DNA from: Streptomyces zhihengii
GTDB lineage: Bacteria; Actinomycetota; Actinomycetes; Streptomycetales; Streptomycetaceae
Assembly (NCBI RefSeq): GCF_016919245.1
Contig: NZ_JAFEJA010000001.1
Location: 2,452,001-2,516,000, forward strand
DNA: 64,000 nt
Reading direction: 5' to 3'
Within the stretch, counting starts at the first letter, position 1. Every line of letters starts with the position of its first letter. Positions 18,756 through 27,161 of this stretch are shown piece by piece. Position numbers and translations under genes: made by a program. The notes beneath the pieces are model-generated. The model did no database searches, was not told where the DNA came from, and saw only the letters and a program-made list of their open reading frames with translations.

Positions 18756-20270
18756 CTATCGGTCCCCGAAGACGGTGCGGTGCCAGTCCTTCCGGACAGC
18801 CGCCGTGTTGTCGTACATCACATGCTTGACCTGCGTGTACTCCTCGAAGGAGTACGACGACATGTCCTTGCCGAAGCCCGACTGCTTGTAGCCGCCGTGG
18901 GGCATCTCGCTGATGATCGGGATGTGGTCGTTGATCCAGACGCAGCCCGCCTGGATCTCCCGGGTGGCCCGGCCGGTCCGGTAGACGTCGCGGCTCCAGG
19001 CGGAGGCGGCGAGGCCGTAGGGGGTGTCGTTGGCGAGGGCGATGCCCTCGTCGTCGCCGTCGAAGGGCAGCACCACGAGCACCGGGCCGAAGATCTCGTC
19101 CCGGACGATCTCGCTGTCCTGGGCCGCGCCGGTGATCAGGGTCGGCCGGTAGTAGGCGCCGCGCTCCAGCTCGCCGCCGGGGGCCTCGCCGCCGGTGACG
19201 ACCGTCGCGTAGCCGCGGGCGCGGTCGACGAAGCCGGCGACCCGGTCGCGCTGTGCGAAGGAGACCAGCGGGCCGAGGTCGGTCGCGGGGTCGAGAGGAT
19301 CGCCGAGCCGGACGCCGGCCATCAGGTCCGCGACCGCGGCGGTGAACGCCTCGTACAGCGGCCGCTGGACGTAGGCGCGGGTGGCGGCCGTGCAGTCCTG
19401 GCCGGAGTTGATGAGGGAGCCGGCGACCGCGCCGTGGGCGGCCGCCTCGACGTCGGCGTCGTCGAAGACGACGAAGGGCGCCTTGCCGCCGAGTTCCAGG
19501 TGGAGGCGCTTGACGGAGGCGGTCGCGATCCGCGCCACCCGCTTGCCGACCTCGGTGGAGCCGGTGAACGAGGTCATGGCGACGTCCGGGTGGCCGACGA
19601 GGTGCTCGCCCGCGTCCCGCCCCGCGCCGCTGACGATGTTGACCACACCGTCGGGCAGACCGGCGTGGCCGGCCGCCTCCGCGAAGAGCAGCGAGGTGAG
19701 CGGCGTGATCTCGGCCGGCTTGAGGACGACGGTGTTGCCGGCGGCGACGGCCGGGAGGATCTTCCACGCCGCCATCTGGAGCGGGTAGTTCCACGGTGCG
19801 ATCGAGCCCACGGCCCCGACGGGTTCGCGCCGGGTGTAGGAGGTGTGGTCGGCGCTGTACTCACCGGCCGACTGCCCCTGGAGATGACGGGCGGCCCCGG
19901 CGAAGAAGGCGGTGTTGTCCACGGTGCCGGGGACGTCGAACTCGGTGGTGAGCTTGATCGGTTTGCCGCACTGGAGGGTCTCGGTGCGGGCGAGTTCGCC
20001 GGCCCGTTCGGCGAGGACGCCGGCGAAGCGGTGCAGGGCGTCCGAGCGCTCGCCCGGGGTCGCGCCGGCCCAGCCGGGCAGCGCGGCGCGGGCGGCAGCG
20101 ACGGCCGCGTCGACGTCGGCGGTCCCGGCGAGCTCGTAGCCGAGCACCGTCTCGCCGGTCGCCGGGTTCACGATGTCCTGGGTGCGTCCGGAGGTGCCCG
20201 GCCGCAGCCGGCCGCCGATGTACTGCGTGCCGGCGGCGAAGCGGTCCTTCACATGATCGGGGATGGCCAT
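18756..20270 (-). CDS. Gamma-aminobutyraldehyde dehydrogenase type aldehyde dehydrogenase
   Basis: This 504-residue enzyme has catalytic Cys293 in SGQDCTAATR and Glu259 in LELGG. The NAD-binding segment is APWNYPLQ near 158. QDCTAATR is typical of aminobutyraldehyde/betaine aldehyde dehydrogenases (PatD/PuuC type), which convert 4-aminobutanal to GABA. It is the first gene of the importer and oxidase operon, which fits oxidation of the aldehyde made by the PuuB-like enzyme. It is a paralogue of the enzyme at 30129. The upstream region carries an inverted repeat at 20329-20351. Confidence 0.87.
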   Translation of the reverse strand: MAIPDHVKDRFAAGTQYIGGRLRPGTSGRTQDIVNPATGETVLGYELAGTADVDAAVAAARAALPGWAGATPGERSDALHRFAGVLAERAGELARTETLQCGKPIKLTTEFDVPGTVDNTAFFAGAARHLQGQSAGEYSADHTSYTRREPVGAVGSIAPWNYPLQMAAWKILPAVAAGNTVVLKPAEITPLTSLLFAEAAGHAGLPDGVVNIVSGAGRDAGEHLVGHPDVAMTSFTGSTEVGKRVARIATASVKRLHLELGGKAPFVVFDDADVEAAAHGAVAGSLINSGQDCTAATRAYVQRPLYEAFTAAVADLMAGVRLGDPLDPATDLGPLVSFAQRDRVAGFVDRARGYATVVTGGEAPGGELERGAYYRPTLITGAAQDSEIVRDEIFGPVLVVLPFDGDDEGIALANDTPYGLAASAWSRDVYRTGRATREIQAGCVWINDHIPIISEMPHGGYKQSGFGKDMSSYSFEEYTQVKHVMYDNTAAVRKDWHRTVFGDR

Positions 20271-20328
20271 GACGCTCTCCGTTGCTCCAGCTCGATTTGA
20301 GTGCCGATCCTGACAGAGGGTGACCTAC

Positions 20329-20351
20329 GCAACAAGGGATTCCGTTGTTGC
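20329..20351. promoter_or_regulatory. Perfect 7-bp inverted repeat upstream of the aldehyde dehydrogenase-pot operon
   Basis: GCAACAA and TTGTTGC are separated by nine bases, giving 16-bp centre-to-centre spacing. The site is 59 bases upstream of the dehydrogenase start in an AT-richer stretch, so it is a likely operator for this operon. The NADAR gene starts divergently and could share it. Confidence 0.6.
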
Positions 20352-20445
20352 CTTTTGATTACGCGACGGATTCGGTCGACCATGTGTCGGGTCCCGGGCC
20401 GAATACCGCTACGCACTGTCGGTGGCGGCTGCCAGACTCGCGTGC

Positions 20446-20994
20446 ATGGGGAAGGAAGAGCTCGTCGAACGGGCCGCCGCAGGGCAGAGAATCAAGTACC
20501 TGCACTTCTGGGGGCACGCGCCACGCCGGGACGGCCGGATCGGGCCGAGCTGCCTCAGTCAGTGGTGGCCGTCGCCCTTCGAGGCCGGCGGCATACGCTA
20601 CGCGACGGCGGAGCACTGGATGATGGCCGCCAAGGCCCGCCTCTTCGGCGACGCCGAGGCGGAGCGGCTGGCGCTCGGCGCCCGCACGCCCGCCGAGGCC
20701 AAGAAGGCCGGGCGCACGGTCCGCGGCTTCGACGAGGCCGCCTGGAAGCGGGAGCGCTTCGGCATCGTCCGCGAGGGCAGCGTGCACAAGTTCGGCCAGG
20801 ACCCGGAGCTGGCCGCGTTCCTGCTGGCCACCGGTGACCGGGTGCTCGTCGAGGCCAGCCCCCTCGACCGGATCTGGGGCATCGGGCTGGCCGCCGACGA
20901 CGAGCGGGCCGGGGACCCGGCGCGGTGGCGGGGCCTGAACCTGCTGGGATTCGCGCTGATGGAGGCGCGCGAGGAGCTCAGGACGCGGGGCTGA
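20446..20994 (+). CDS. NADAR-domain protein (YbiA-like)
   Basis: This 182-residue soluble protein carries the NADAR fold named for proteins linked to NAD and ADP-ribose metabolism. Typical features are FLSQWWPSPF-like and YATAEHWMMAAKARLF segments and a GIGLAADD segment near the C-terminus. E. coli YbiA acts as a riboflavin-intermediate N-glycosidase, and other members remove ADP-ribose from guanine in DNA; which applies here is not shown. The ATG at 20446 starts just before the conserved part. It is monocistronic between a divergent operon and a terminator. Confidence 0.85.
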   Translation: MGKEELVERAAAGQRIKYLHFWGHAPRRDGRIGPSCLSQWWPSPFEAGGIRYATAEHWMMAAKARLFGDAEAERLALGARTPAEAKKAGRTVRGFDEAAWKRERFGIVREGSVHKFGQDPELAAFLLATGDRVLVEASPLDRIWGIGLAADDERAGDPARWRGLNLLGFALMEAREELRTRG

Positions 20995-21007
20995 GCCCCC
21001 ACGAGGA

Positions 21008-21033
21008 AGGCGGGGCCCGGAAGGGCCCCGCCT
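21008..21033. terminator. Bidirectional hairpin terminator
   Basis: An 11-bp GC stem with a GGAA tetraloop sits between the convergent NADAR gene and DUF4190 gene, and could serve both. Confidence 0.75.
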
Positions 21034-21059
21034 GGGGGACGACGCTCAGCGGGTGACGC

Positions 21060-21788
21060 TCAGCGGAGCTGGCCGACGACGACGCCGGGCGAGGCGCCCT
21101 TGGAGTCCCACGGGGAGTAGTCGTCGTTCGAGGCGTCGACGACCACGGCCACCAGGAGCACCAGCCCCAGCACCAGGCCGACCACACCGCAGACGATGCC
21201 GGTCACCGCCTGGCCCGGGTTGTCGGCCTCGCCCCTGCGGACCCTGCCGCGGCCCACCGCGCCGAAGATGACCGCCAGGATGCCCAGCACGATCGCCAGC
21301 GGCCACAGGCAGAACAGCGCGGTCGCGATGATGCCGAGCACCATGCCCGCGATGCCCAGGCCGTTGGCAGGCTGCTGCCCCCAGCCCTGCGGCTGCCCGC
21401 CGTAGGGCGTCGCGTAGCCGGGGTAGGCCGATCCGTACGGGTCGGCGGGGGCGCCGAAGCCGCCGGAGGTCCCGCCCGCGGGGGGCGGGGGCATGGTGGC
21501 GCCGGGGTAGCCGTAGCCGGCCGTGCCCGGGTAGCCGTACCCGGGCGCGCCGGGCTGACCGGGGGCCGGACCGCCGGGGGCGGTGGGAGGCGGCGGGACC
21601 TGCCCGGGCTCACCGGAGCCGGGCGCCCCCGGCATGTCGATCATCGTGGGCTGGTCGTGCACGCTCGGCGGCTGCTGGGGCGCGGTCCACGGCCTGTCCA
21701 GCGGCACCCGGTCCTGCGAGCTCGCGGCCGGCGGCGCCCAGGGGTCGTTCGGCTGCGGCGCGCCCGAGGGCTCCTGGTTGTCAGACAT
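21060..21788 (-). CDS. DUF4190 membrane protein with Pro/Gly-rich N-terminus
   Basis: The 242-residue protein begins with about 145 cytoplasmic residues rich in Pro, Gly and Tyr, including repeated GYGYPG-type motifs. Two long hydrophobic segments follow (about 147-175 and 198-222) separated by a basic loop, the DUF4190 arrangement. Function is unknown. A duplicated GACGCTCAGCGG lies at the gene end. Confidence 0.8.
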   Translation of the reverse strand: MSDNQEPSGAPQPNDPWAPPAASSQDRVPLDRPWTAPQQPPSVHDQPTMIDMPGAPGSGEPGQVPPPPTAPGGPAPGQPGAPGYGYPGTAGYGYPGATMPPPPAGGTSGGFGAPADPYGSAYPGYATPYGGQPQGWGQQPANGLGIAGMVLGIIATALFCLWPLAIVLGILAVIFGAVGRGRVRRGEADNPGQAVTGIVCGVVGLVLGLVLLVAVVVDASNDDYSPWDSKGASPGVVVGQLR

Positions 21789-21898
21789 GGTTCTCCCCCA
21801 ACGGTTGTCCGGCCATGCTACGGCCTCGGTCCGCCGCCCCTCCCGGCGCCTGCGATGATCTCCTCACAGGAGCGGCCCATCGCACACGGAGGAACCCG

Positions 21899-22924
21899 AT
21901 GACCGATCTGCATCCCTTCATCGCGGGACTGCCCAAGGCCGAACTGCATGTGCACCACGTCGGCTCGGCGTCCCCGCGCATCGTCGCCGAACTGGCCGCG
22001 CACCATCCGGACTCCAAGGTCCCGACGGATCCCGAGGCCCTCGCCGACTACTTCACCTTCACGGATTTCGCGCACTTCGTCGAGGTCTACCTCTCGGTCG
22101 TCGACCTGATCCGCACCCCGGAGGACGTCCGCCTGCTGACCTTCGAGGTCGCCCGTGACATGGCCCGGCAGAACATCCGGTACGCGGAGCTGACCGTCAC
22201 ACCGTTCAGCTCCACCCGGCGCGGCATCGAGGAGAAGGCCTTCATGGCCGCCATCGAGGACGCCCGGCTCGCCGCCGAGCGGGAGCTCGGCGTGGTGCTG
22301 CGCTGGTGCTTCGACATCCCCGGCGAGGCCGGGCTCGAAGCCGCCGCGGAGACCGCCCGGCTGGCGGTGGACCTGCGCCCGGAGGGCCTGGTGTCGTTCG
22401 GGCTCGGCGGCCCGGAGATCGGCGTGGCGCGCCCGCAGTTCAAGCCGTACTTCGACCGCGCCATCGCCGCGGGGCTCCACTCGGTGCCGCACGCCGGGGA
22501 GACGACCGGACCGCAGACGGTCTGGGACGCCCTGCGGGAGCTGCGCGCCGAGCGCATCGGCCACGGCACCAGCTCCGTCCAGGACCCGGCGCTGCTCGCG
22601 CATCTCGCGGAGCACCGCATCCCGCTGGAGGTCTGCCCGACCTCCAACATCGCCACCCGCGCGGTGGCCGACCTCGACGCCCACCCGATCCGGGAGATGG
22701 TCGCGGCCGGGGTACTGGTCACCGTCAACAGCGACGACCCGCCGATGTTCGGCACCGACCTGAACAGCGAGTACGCGGTCGCGGCCCGGCTGCTGGAGCT
22801 CGACGAGCGCGGTGTCGCCGGCCTCGCGAAGAACGCCGTGGAGGCGTCCTTCCTCGACCCGGCGGGCAAGGCCAGGATCTCCGGCGAGATCGACGCCTAC
22901 ACGGACGCCTGGCTCGCCCGGTGA
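21899..22924 (+). CDS. Adenosine-deaminase-family enzyme, possible aminodeoxyfutalosine deaminase
   Basis: This 341-residue metal-dependent amidohydrolase has the zinc-binding HVH at 17-19 within KAELHVHHVGS. It also has a PHAGET segment with a catalytic Glu, a GHGT segment and the NSDDPPMF segment with the metal aspartate. Classical adenosine deaminases carry HLHLDG at the first site; the HVHHVGS form matches a Streptomyces subgroup shown, to my knowledge, to deaminate 6-aminodeoxyfutalosine in menaquinone synthesis. Adenosine as a substrate cannot be excluded. The ribosome site GGAGG is seven bases upstream of the ATG. It overlaps the GDPD gene by four bases. Confidence 0.82.
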   Translation: MTDLHPFIAGLPKAELHVHHVGSASPRIVAELAAHHPDSKVPTDPEALADYFTFTDFAHFVEVYLSVVDLIRTPEDVRLLTFEVARDMARQNIRYAELTVTPFSSTRRGIEEKAFMAAIEDARLAAERELGVVLRWCFDIPGEAGLEAAAETARLAVDLRPEGLVSFGLGGPEIGVARPQFKPYFDRAIAAGLHSVPHAGETTGPQTVWDALRELRAERIGHGTSSVQDPALLAHLAEHRIPLEVCPTSNIATRAVADLDAHPIREMVAAGVLVTVNSDDPPMFGTDLNSEYAVAARLLELDERGVAGLAKNAVEASFLDPAGKARISGEIDAYTDAWLAR

Positions 22925-23640
22925 ACGGGGGCGTGGAGCGGGCGGTGCGGCGGGTGACCGTCGTCGGCCACCGCGGCGACCCCTACCGCTTCCGGGAGAA
23001 CACCCTCCCCTCGGTGCGGTCGGCCTACGAACGCGGCGCCGACAGCGTCGAGATCGACGTCCGCCTCACCCGCGACGGCGTGCCCGTGCTGCTGCACGAC
23101 GACTCGCTGAAGCGGATGTGGGGGCTCGACCGGCCGCCGGGCCGGCTGACCCTCGCCGAGATCGAGTCCGCCACCGGCGGCGGTGTGCCCACCCTGCGGC
23201 AGGCGCTGGCGGAGGCGGGCGCGCACCGGGTGATGCTCGACCTGCCGGGCGCGACGACCCGTTCGGTGCGCCGGGTGGTGGACACCGTCCGCGAGTGCGG
23301 CGCGGGCGAGCGGGTGTACTACTGCGCGGGCGCGTCCACCATGCTGGCCGTCCGCGAGGCGGACCCGTCGGCCGAGATCGCGCTGACCTGGACGACCCTC
23401 GCCCCGCCCCGCCCGGTGCTGCTGGACGCGCTGCGCCCGAAGTGGCTCAACTACCGCTTCGGCCTGGTCTCCCGGGACACCGTCGAGCGCACCCGCGCCC
23501 AGGGCCTGCTGCTCTCCGCCTGGACGGCGGACACCCGGCGCACGATGCGCCGGCTGGAGGCCGCGGGCGTCGACTCGATCACGACGAACCGGGTGGACGT
23601 GCTCGGCAAGGTGCTGGACGGGGCGGCCCGCGAGCGCTGA
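22921..23640 (+). CDS. Glycerophosphodiester phosphodiesterase family protein
   Basis: The 239-residue GDPD enzyme has the HRGD opening (17-20) with ENT following, the metal site EIDVR (44-48) and LLHDD (57-61). These are the standard catalytic residues for hydrolysing glycerophosphodiesters. There is no signal peptide, so it acts in the cytoplasm. The GTG start overlaps the deaminase stop (GTGA), so the two are co-translated. A decayed copy of its 3' end lies at about 24945-25095. A strong hairpin follows the stop. Confidence 0.87.
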   Translation: MNGGVERAVRRVTVVGHRGDPYRFRENTLPSVRSAYERGADSVEIDVRLTRDGVPVLLHDDSLKRMWGLDRPPGRLTLAEIESATGGGVPTLRQALAEAGAHRVMLDLPGATTRSVRRVVDTVRECGAGERVYYCAGASTMLAVREADPSAEIALTWTTLAPPRPVLLDALRPKWLNYRFGLVSRDTVERTRAQGLLLSAWTADTRRTMRRLEAAGVDSITTNRVDVLGKVLDGAARER

Positions 23641-23658
23641 CGGCGGACCGGAACGACG

Positions 23659-23698
23659 GGCGAGGGCCCCGCACCCCTGAGGTGCGGGGGCCCTCGCC
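23659..23698 (+). terminator. Long hairpin terminator after the GDPD gene
   Basis: A 17-bp GC stem with one bulged G and a 5-nt loop starts 19 bases after the GDPD stop codon. Confidence 0.85.
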
Positions 23699-23720
23699 GT
23701 TCGTGCCCGCCCGGGCGCGG

Positions 23721-23767
23721 CTGCCAGTTCCTGGACACGTGTCTATGATGACTGGACAACCGTCCAG
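23721..23767 (+). promoter_or_regulatory. Promoter with two palindromes upstream of the DUF1304-tetR pair
   Basis: CTGCCA (23721-23726) and TATGAT (23744-23749) are 17 bases apart, a good sigma-70-type promoter. The spacer contains the perfect palindrome GACACGTGTC (23734-23743), and CTGGAC-aacc-GTCCAG (23752-23767) follows the -10. Both are placed like operators for the downstream TetR protein. Confidence 0.65.
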
Positions 23768-23784
23768 AAAGTGAAGGTGCCCGC

Positions 23785-24147
23785 GTGAACGCCGTCGCCA
23801 CCGTCCTCGTCGCCCTGATCGCCGCGCTGCACGTCTGGATCCTCGTGGTCGAGATGTTCCTGTGGGAGCGCGGTCCGGGCCGCTCGCTCTCCGGCTTCGA
23901 CGCCGGAATGGCCCGCGCGACCGCGCCGCTCGCCGCCAACCAGGGCCTCTACAACGGCTTCCTGGCCGCCGGGCTGGTGTGGGGGCTGATCGCCGCGGAC
24001 CCGACGGGGTACCGCGTGCAGGTGTTCTTCCTGAGCTGCGTGGTCGTCGCGGGCGTCTACGGCGGGCTCACGGCGAACCGGCGCATCCTGCTCGCCCAGG
24101 CCCTGCCGGGCGCACTCGCGCTGGCCGCGGTCCTGGTGGCCGGGTGA
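23785..24147 (+). CDS. DUF1304 small membrane protein
   Basis: This 120-residue protein has four hydrophobic segments and the DUF1304 hallmarks HVWILVVEMFLW near the N-terminus and NQGLYNGFLAAGL in the middle. Function is unknown. It uses a GTG start and overlaps the tetR start by four bases, so it is probably the target of that repressor. Confidence 0.85.
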   Translation: MNAVATVLVALIAALHVWILVVEMFLWERGPGRSLSGFDAGMARATAPLAANQGLYNGFLAAGLVWGLIAADPTGYRVQVFFLSCVVVAGVYGGLTANRRILLAQALPGALALAAVLVAG

Positions 24148-24863
24148 GCGCGCGGCGGAGCACGGGCGGGGGCTCGGCGCCGGGCGCCGGGGGCACGGCG
24201 GGCGGCGCCCGGACCGGGCGGGGCGACGCACCCGCCGGGCGCACCGGCCCCGGCGACCCGCACGCCGAACGGAACACGGCCGGGGATCCGCCGACCCGGC
24301 GCACCGGCGCCGGCGACCCGCGCGCCGAGCGCACCCGTTCCCGGCTGCGGGCCGCGCTCTTCGAGGAGTGCGCGGGGCGTCCGCTCGACGAGGTGGGTGT
24401 GGCGGCCGTCGTCCGCCGGGCAGGGGTGGGGCGCGCGACGTTCTACCTCCACTACGGCGGCCTGGAGGAGCTCGCGGTCGACGCCTGCGCCGAGGTCGTC
24501 CGGGAGGCGGTGGACGCGCTGCACGCCTGGCGCGGCACACCGGACCCGGCCCGGCCGCCGGAGCCGCTGACCGCCTTCTTCGGGGAGCTGGCCGAGCGGG
24601 CCGCCCTCCACCGGGGTCTGCTGCGGGAGGGCGGCGGCGGCCCGCTGGGCGACCTGCTCCACCGCGAGCTGCGCGAACGCAGCCGCCGGGAGCGGGAACT
24701 CGCGGGCGCGCCCGCCCCGGAGCTGGTCGCATCGGCGGTGGCCGCGACCTTCACGGCGCTGCTGGCGGACTGGCTGCACGGCCGGATCGACGCCGACCCG
24801 GCGGCGATGGCGCACGCCGCCTGGCGCCTGCTGATCTCCCTGCACCGCACGCCCCTGCCGTGA
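24144..24863 (+). CDS. TetR-family regulator with low-complexity N-terminal extension
   Basis: The 239-residue protein has a TetR helix-turn-helix around 75-110, with VAAVVRRAGVGRATFYLHYG. The first 55 residues are a Gly/Arg/Pro-rich extension with repeated GDP-x-RT-like units, absent from most TetR proteins. The C-terminal ligand domain is normal. The GTG start overlaps the DUF1304 stop; a later internal start would remove the extension. It probably binds the palindromes at 23734-23767 and represses its own operon. Confidence 0.82.
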   Translation: MSARRSTGGGSAPGAGGTAGGARTGRGDAPAGRTGPGDPHAERNTAGDPPTRRTGAGDPRAERTRSRLRAALFEECAGRPLDEVGVAAVVRRAGVGRATFYLHYGGLEELAVDACAEVVREAVDALHAWRGTPDPARPPEPLTAFFGELAERAALHRGLLREGGGGPLGDLLHRELRERSRRERELAGAPAPELVASAVAATFTALLADWLHGRIDADPAAMAHAAWRLLISLHRTPLP

Positions 24864-24944
24864 CCTGCCCGCCGGGCACCCCGCACCGGGCCGCGGCCAG
24901 GACCCGCACCCGAACGGCCCCCGCCTCCTGCGCGCGGCTCCGTT

Positions 24945-25095
24945 CCCGCCGGTCTCCCAACAGGCGTGCGCACAGGGCATGCTGGTCTCCGCACGGACCG
25001 CGGACACCCGGCGCACGGCGCGCCGGCCGGTCGCCTGCGGTGTGGACTCGATCACCACCAACCGTGCGGACGCGCCCGGGCCCGTCCGCACGGCG
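24945..25095 (+). pseudogene. Decayed fragment of a GDPD phosphodiesterase 3' end
   Basis: Translation from 24979 gives LVSARTADTRRTARR and VDSITTNRADA, closely matching LLSAWTADTRRTMRR and VDSITTNRVDV of the GDPD gene at 22921. The DNA is similar too, from a shared GGTCTCCC near 24950 to about 25095. The rest of the gene is gone. The fragment is in frame with the methyltransferase gene but ends before its GTG start. Confidence 0.75.
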
Positions 25096-25113
25096 GGGGA
25101 AGGAACTCGGCAC

Positions 25114-25890
25114 GTGACCGCACGACTTCGCACCGACGTGGCGCACAACGCCCGTGTCTGGAACTACTGGCTGGGCGGCAAGGACAACTACCCGGTGGAC
25201 CGCGCGGTCGGCGACCACGTCACCGGTCTCTATCCCAGCATCGGCGAAGTCGCCCGCGCGGACCGGGCCTTCCTCCGCAGGGCCGTCACCCACCTGGCGG
25301 GCGATGCGGGCATCCGGCAGTTCCTGGACGTCGGCACCGGACTGCCGACCGCCGACAACACCCATGAGGTCGCGCAGCGCATCGCGCCCGACGCCCGGGT
25401 GGTCTACGTGGACAACGACCCCGTGGTCCTCGCCCACGCCCGTGCCCTGCTGACCGGGTCGCCCGAGGGCGCCACCGAGTACGTGGACGCCGACGCCCAC
25501 CGCCCCGAGGAGATCGTCGCGGCGATGACGGGGACCCTCGACCCGTCGCGGCCGGTCGCCGTGATGATGCTCGGCATCCTCAACTTCGTCCTCGACACCG
25601 ACCGGGCGCGGACGATCGTGCGCACCTTGATGGACGCCGTCCCGCCGGGCAGCCACCTGGTGCTGACCCACCCGACGCTCGAACTGGGCGGCGAGGGCAA
25701 CGCCGAGGCGATGGCCTTCTGGAACGAGAACGCCAAGCCGCCGATCACCGCCCGCTCACGCGAGGAGTTCGCCTCGTTCCTGGAGGGGCTGGAGATCCTG
25801 GAGCCGGGCATCGTCGCCTGCTCCCGGTGGCGGTCCGACGGCACGGAGCCGGCGGTGGCGCAGTTCGGCGCCGTGGCCCGCAAGCCGTAG
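25114..25890 (+). CDS. SAM-dependent methyltransferase, DUF574 family
   Basis: The 258-residue protein belongs to the large actinomycete DUF574 (Methyltransf_19) family. NARVWNYWLGGKDNY is near the N-terminus and the SAM-binding loop FLDVGTGLPT is near 71. VVYVDNDPVVLAHA is the second Rossmann strand, carrying the acidic residue that contacts the SAM ribose. Substrates of this family are unknown. GTG at 25114 has AGGA upstream and begins right after the GDPD remnant. Its TAG stop overlaps the histidine kinase GTG by one base. Confidence 0.87.
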   Translation: MTARLRTDVAHNARVWNYWLGGKDNYPVDRAVGDHVTGLYPSIGEVARADRAFLRRAVTHLAGDAGIRQFLDVGTGLPTADNTHEVAQRIAPDARVVYVDNDPVVLAHARALLTGSPEGATEYVDADAHRPEEIVAAMTGTLDPSRPVAVMMLGILNFVLDTDRARTIVRTLMDAVPPGSHLVLTHPTLELGGEGNAEAMAFWNENAKPPITARSREEFASFLEGLEILEPGIVACSRWRSDGTEPAVAQFGAVARKP

Positions 25891-27161
25891 TGGGCGGACG
25901 GGGCGGGACGGAGCGGGTCCGGGGGCTCTGGGCCAGGGCGCGCGCGCTCGGCACGGCGTACCCGTGGAGCGTGGACATCGGGGTGGCGCTGATCGTGCAG
26001 GCCGCGGTGACCATGCCGTTCGTGGTGCCCCGGCCGGCCGACCAGCCGCCCGCGACCTGGGCGGCCTACGGGCTCACCACGCTGACGGTGCTGCCGCTGG
26101 TGTGGCGCCGGCGCTTCCCCCTGTCCGTGCTGGCGGCGGTGCTGGCCACGGCCGGGCTGTACAAGGTCGCGGTGGAGGGGCCGGGACAGCCGCTGCCCTA
26201 CGCGGGGCTGGTCGTCGTCCACTCGGTCGCCGCCCTGTGCCCGCCGCCCCGCCGGCTGGTCGTGCTCGCGCTGCTGCCGCTGATCACGGGGGTGTCGGTG
26301 TGGCTCAACACCCGCTCGCTGCGCGAGCTGACGTTCTCGCTCTTCGTGCTGGGCGCCGCGTACGTCTCCGGGCGTCTGGCGGACGTCCGCCAGGCGTACG
26401 TCGCCGCCGTCGAGGACCGGGCCGCCGAGCTGGAGCGGGCCAACCGGATCGAGGCCGAGCAGGCCGCGGCCCGCGAACGGGCCCGTATCGCCCGCGAGAT
26501 GCACGACGTCCTGTCGCACGCGGTGAGCCTGATGGTGGTGCAGGCGGAGGCGGGACCGGTCGCGGTGCGCACGGCCCCGGAGCGCGCCGAGGCGGCCTTC
26601 GACGCCATCTCGGAGACGGGCCGGGACGCCATGGCGCAGCTCCGCAGGATGCTCGGGGTGCTCAGGGACGGCGCCGACGATCCGGCCCCGCATCAGCCGC
26701 AGCCGGACGTCGACCAGCTCCCCGTCCTGGTGGAGCGGGTGCGGTCGGGCGGGCTCGACGTCTCGTACGACGTGGTCGGCGGCGCCCACCGGCTGCCCGG
26801 GGCGGCGGGGGCGACGGCGTACCGGGTGGTGCAGGAGGCGCTGACCAACGTGGTCCGGCACGCGTCCGCGCGCCGGGTCGCGGTCCGGCTCGTCAACACG
26901 GCCCACTCCTTGGAGATCACCGTCACGGACGACGGCCGGGGCCCGGCGGGCGGAGCGGCCGCCCCGCCGGTTCCGGGGCCGTCCGCCGCGGCGCCGGCGG
27001 GCCGGACGACGGCGGGGCACGGCCTCACGGGCATCCGGGAGCGGGCGGCCGCCCACGGGGGCACCGCGAGTGCGGGCCCCGGGCCGGGCGGGCGGGGCTT
27101 CGAGGTGCGCGTGGTCCTGCCCAGGGACCCCGTAGGCTCCGGCGCGGAGGTGGGGAGTTGA
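25890..27161 (+). CDS. NarL-type two-component sensor histidine kinase
   Basis: This 423-residue membrane kinase has about five or six transmembrane segments (28-160), a short coiled region and a HisKA_3 dimerisation domain with phosphorylated His205 in REMHDVLSH. A C-terminal HATPase domain follows (VVQEALTNVVRHA, DDGRG and GHGL). No extracellular sensing domain is evident, so it may sense membrane stress. It is translationally coupled to the methyltransferase and to the response regulator that follows. Signal unknown. Confidence 0.9.
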   Translation: MGGRGGTERVRGLWARARALGTAYPWSVDIGVALIVQAAVTMPFVVPRPADQPPATWAAYGLTTLTVLPLVWRRRFPLSVLAAVLATAGLYKVAVEGPGQPLPYAGLVVVHSVAALCPPPRRLVVLALLPLITGVSVWLNTRSLRELTFSLFVLGAAYVSGRLADVRQAYVAAVEDRAAELERANRIEAEQAAARERARIAREMHDVLSHAVSLMVVQAEAGPVAVRTAPERAEAAFDAISETGRDAMAQLRRMLGVLRDGADDPAPHQPQPDVDQLPVLVERVRSGGLDVSYDVVGGAHRLPGAAGATAYRVVQEALTNVVRHASARRVAVRLVNTAHSLEITVTDDGRGPAGGAAAPPVPGPSAAAPAGRTTAGHGLTGIRERAAAHGGTASAGPGPGGRGFEVRVVLPRDPVGSGAEVGS

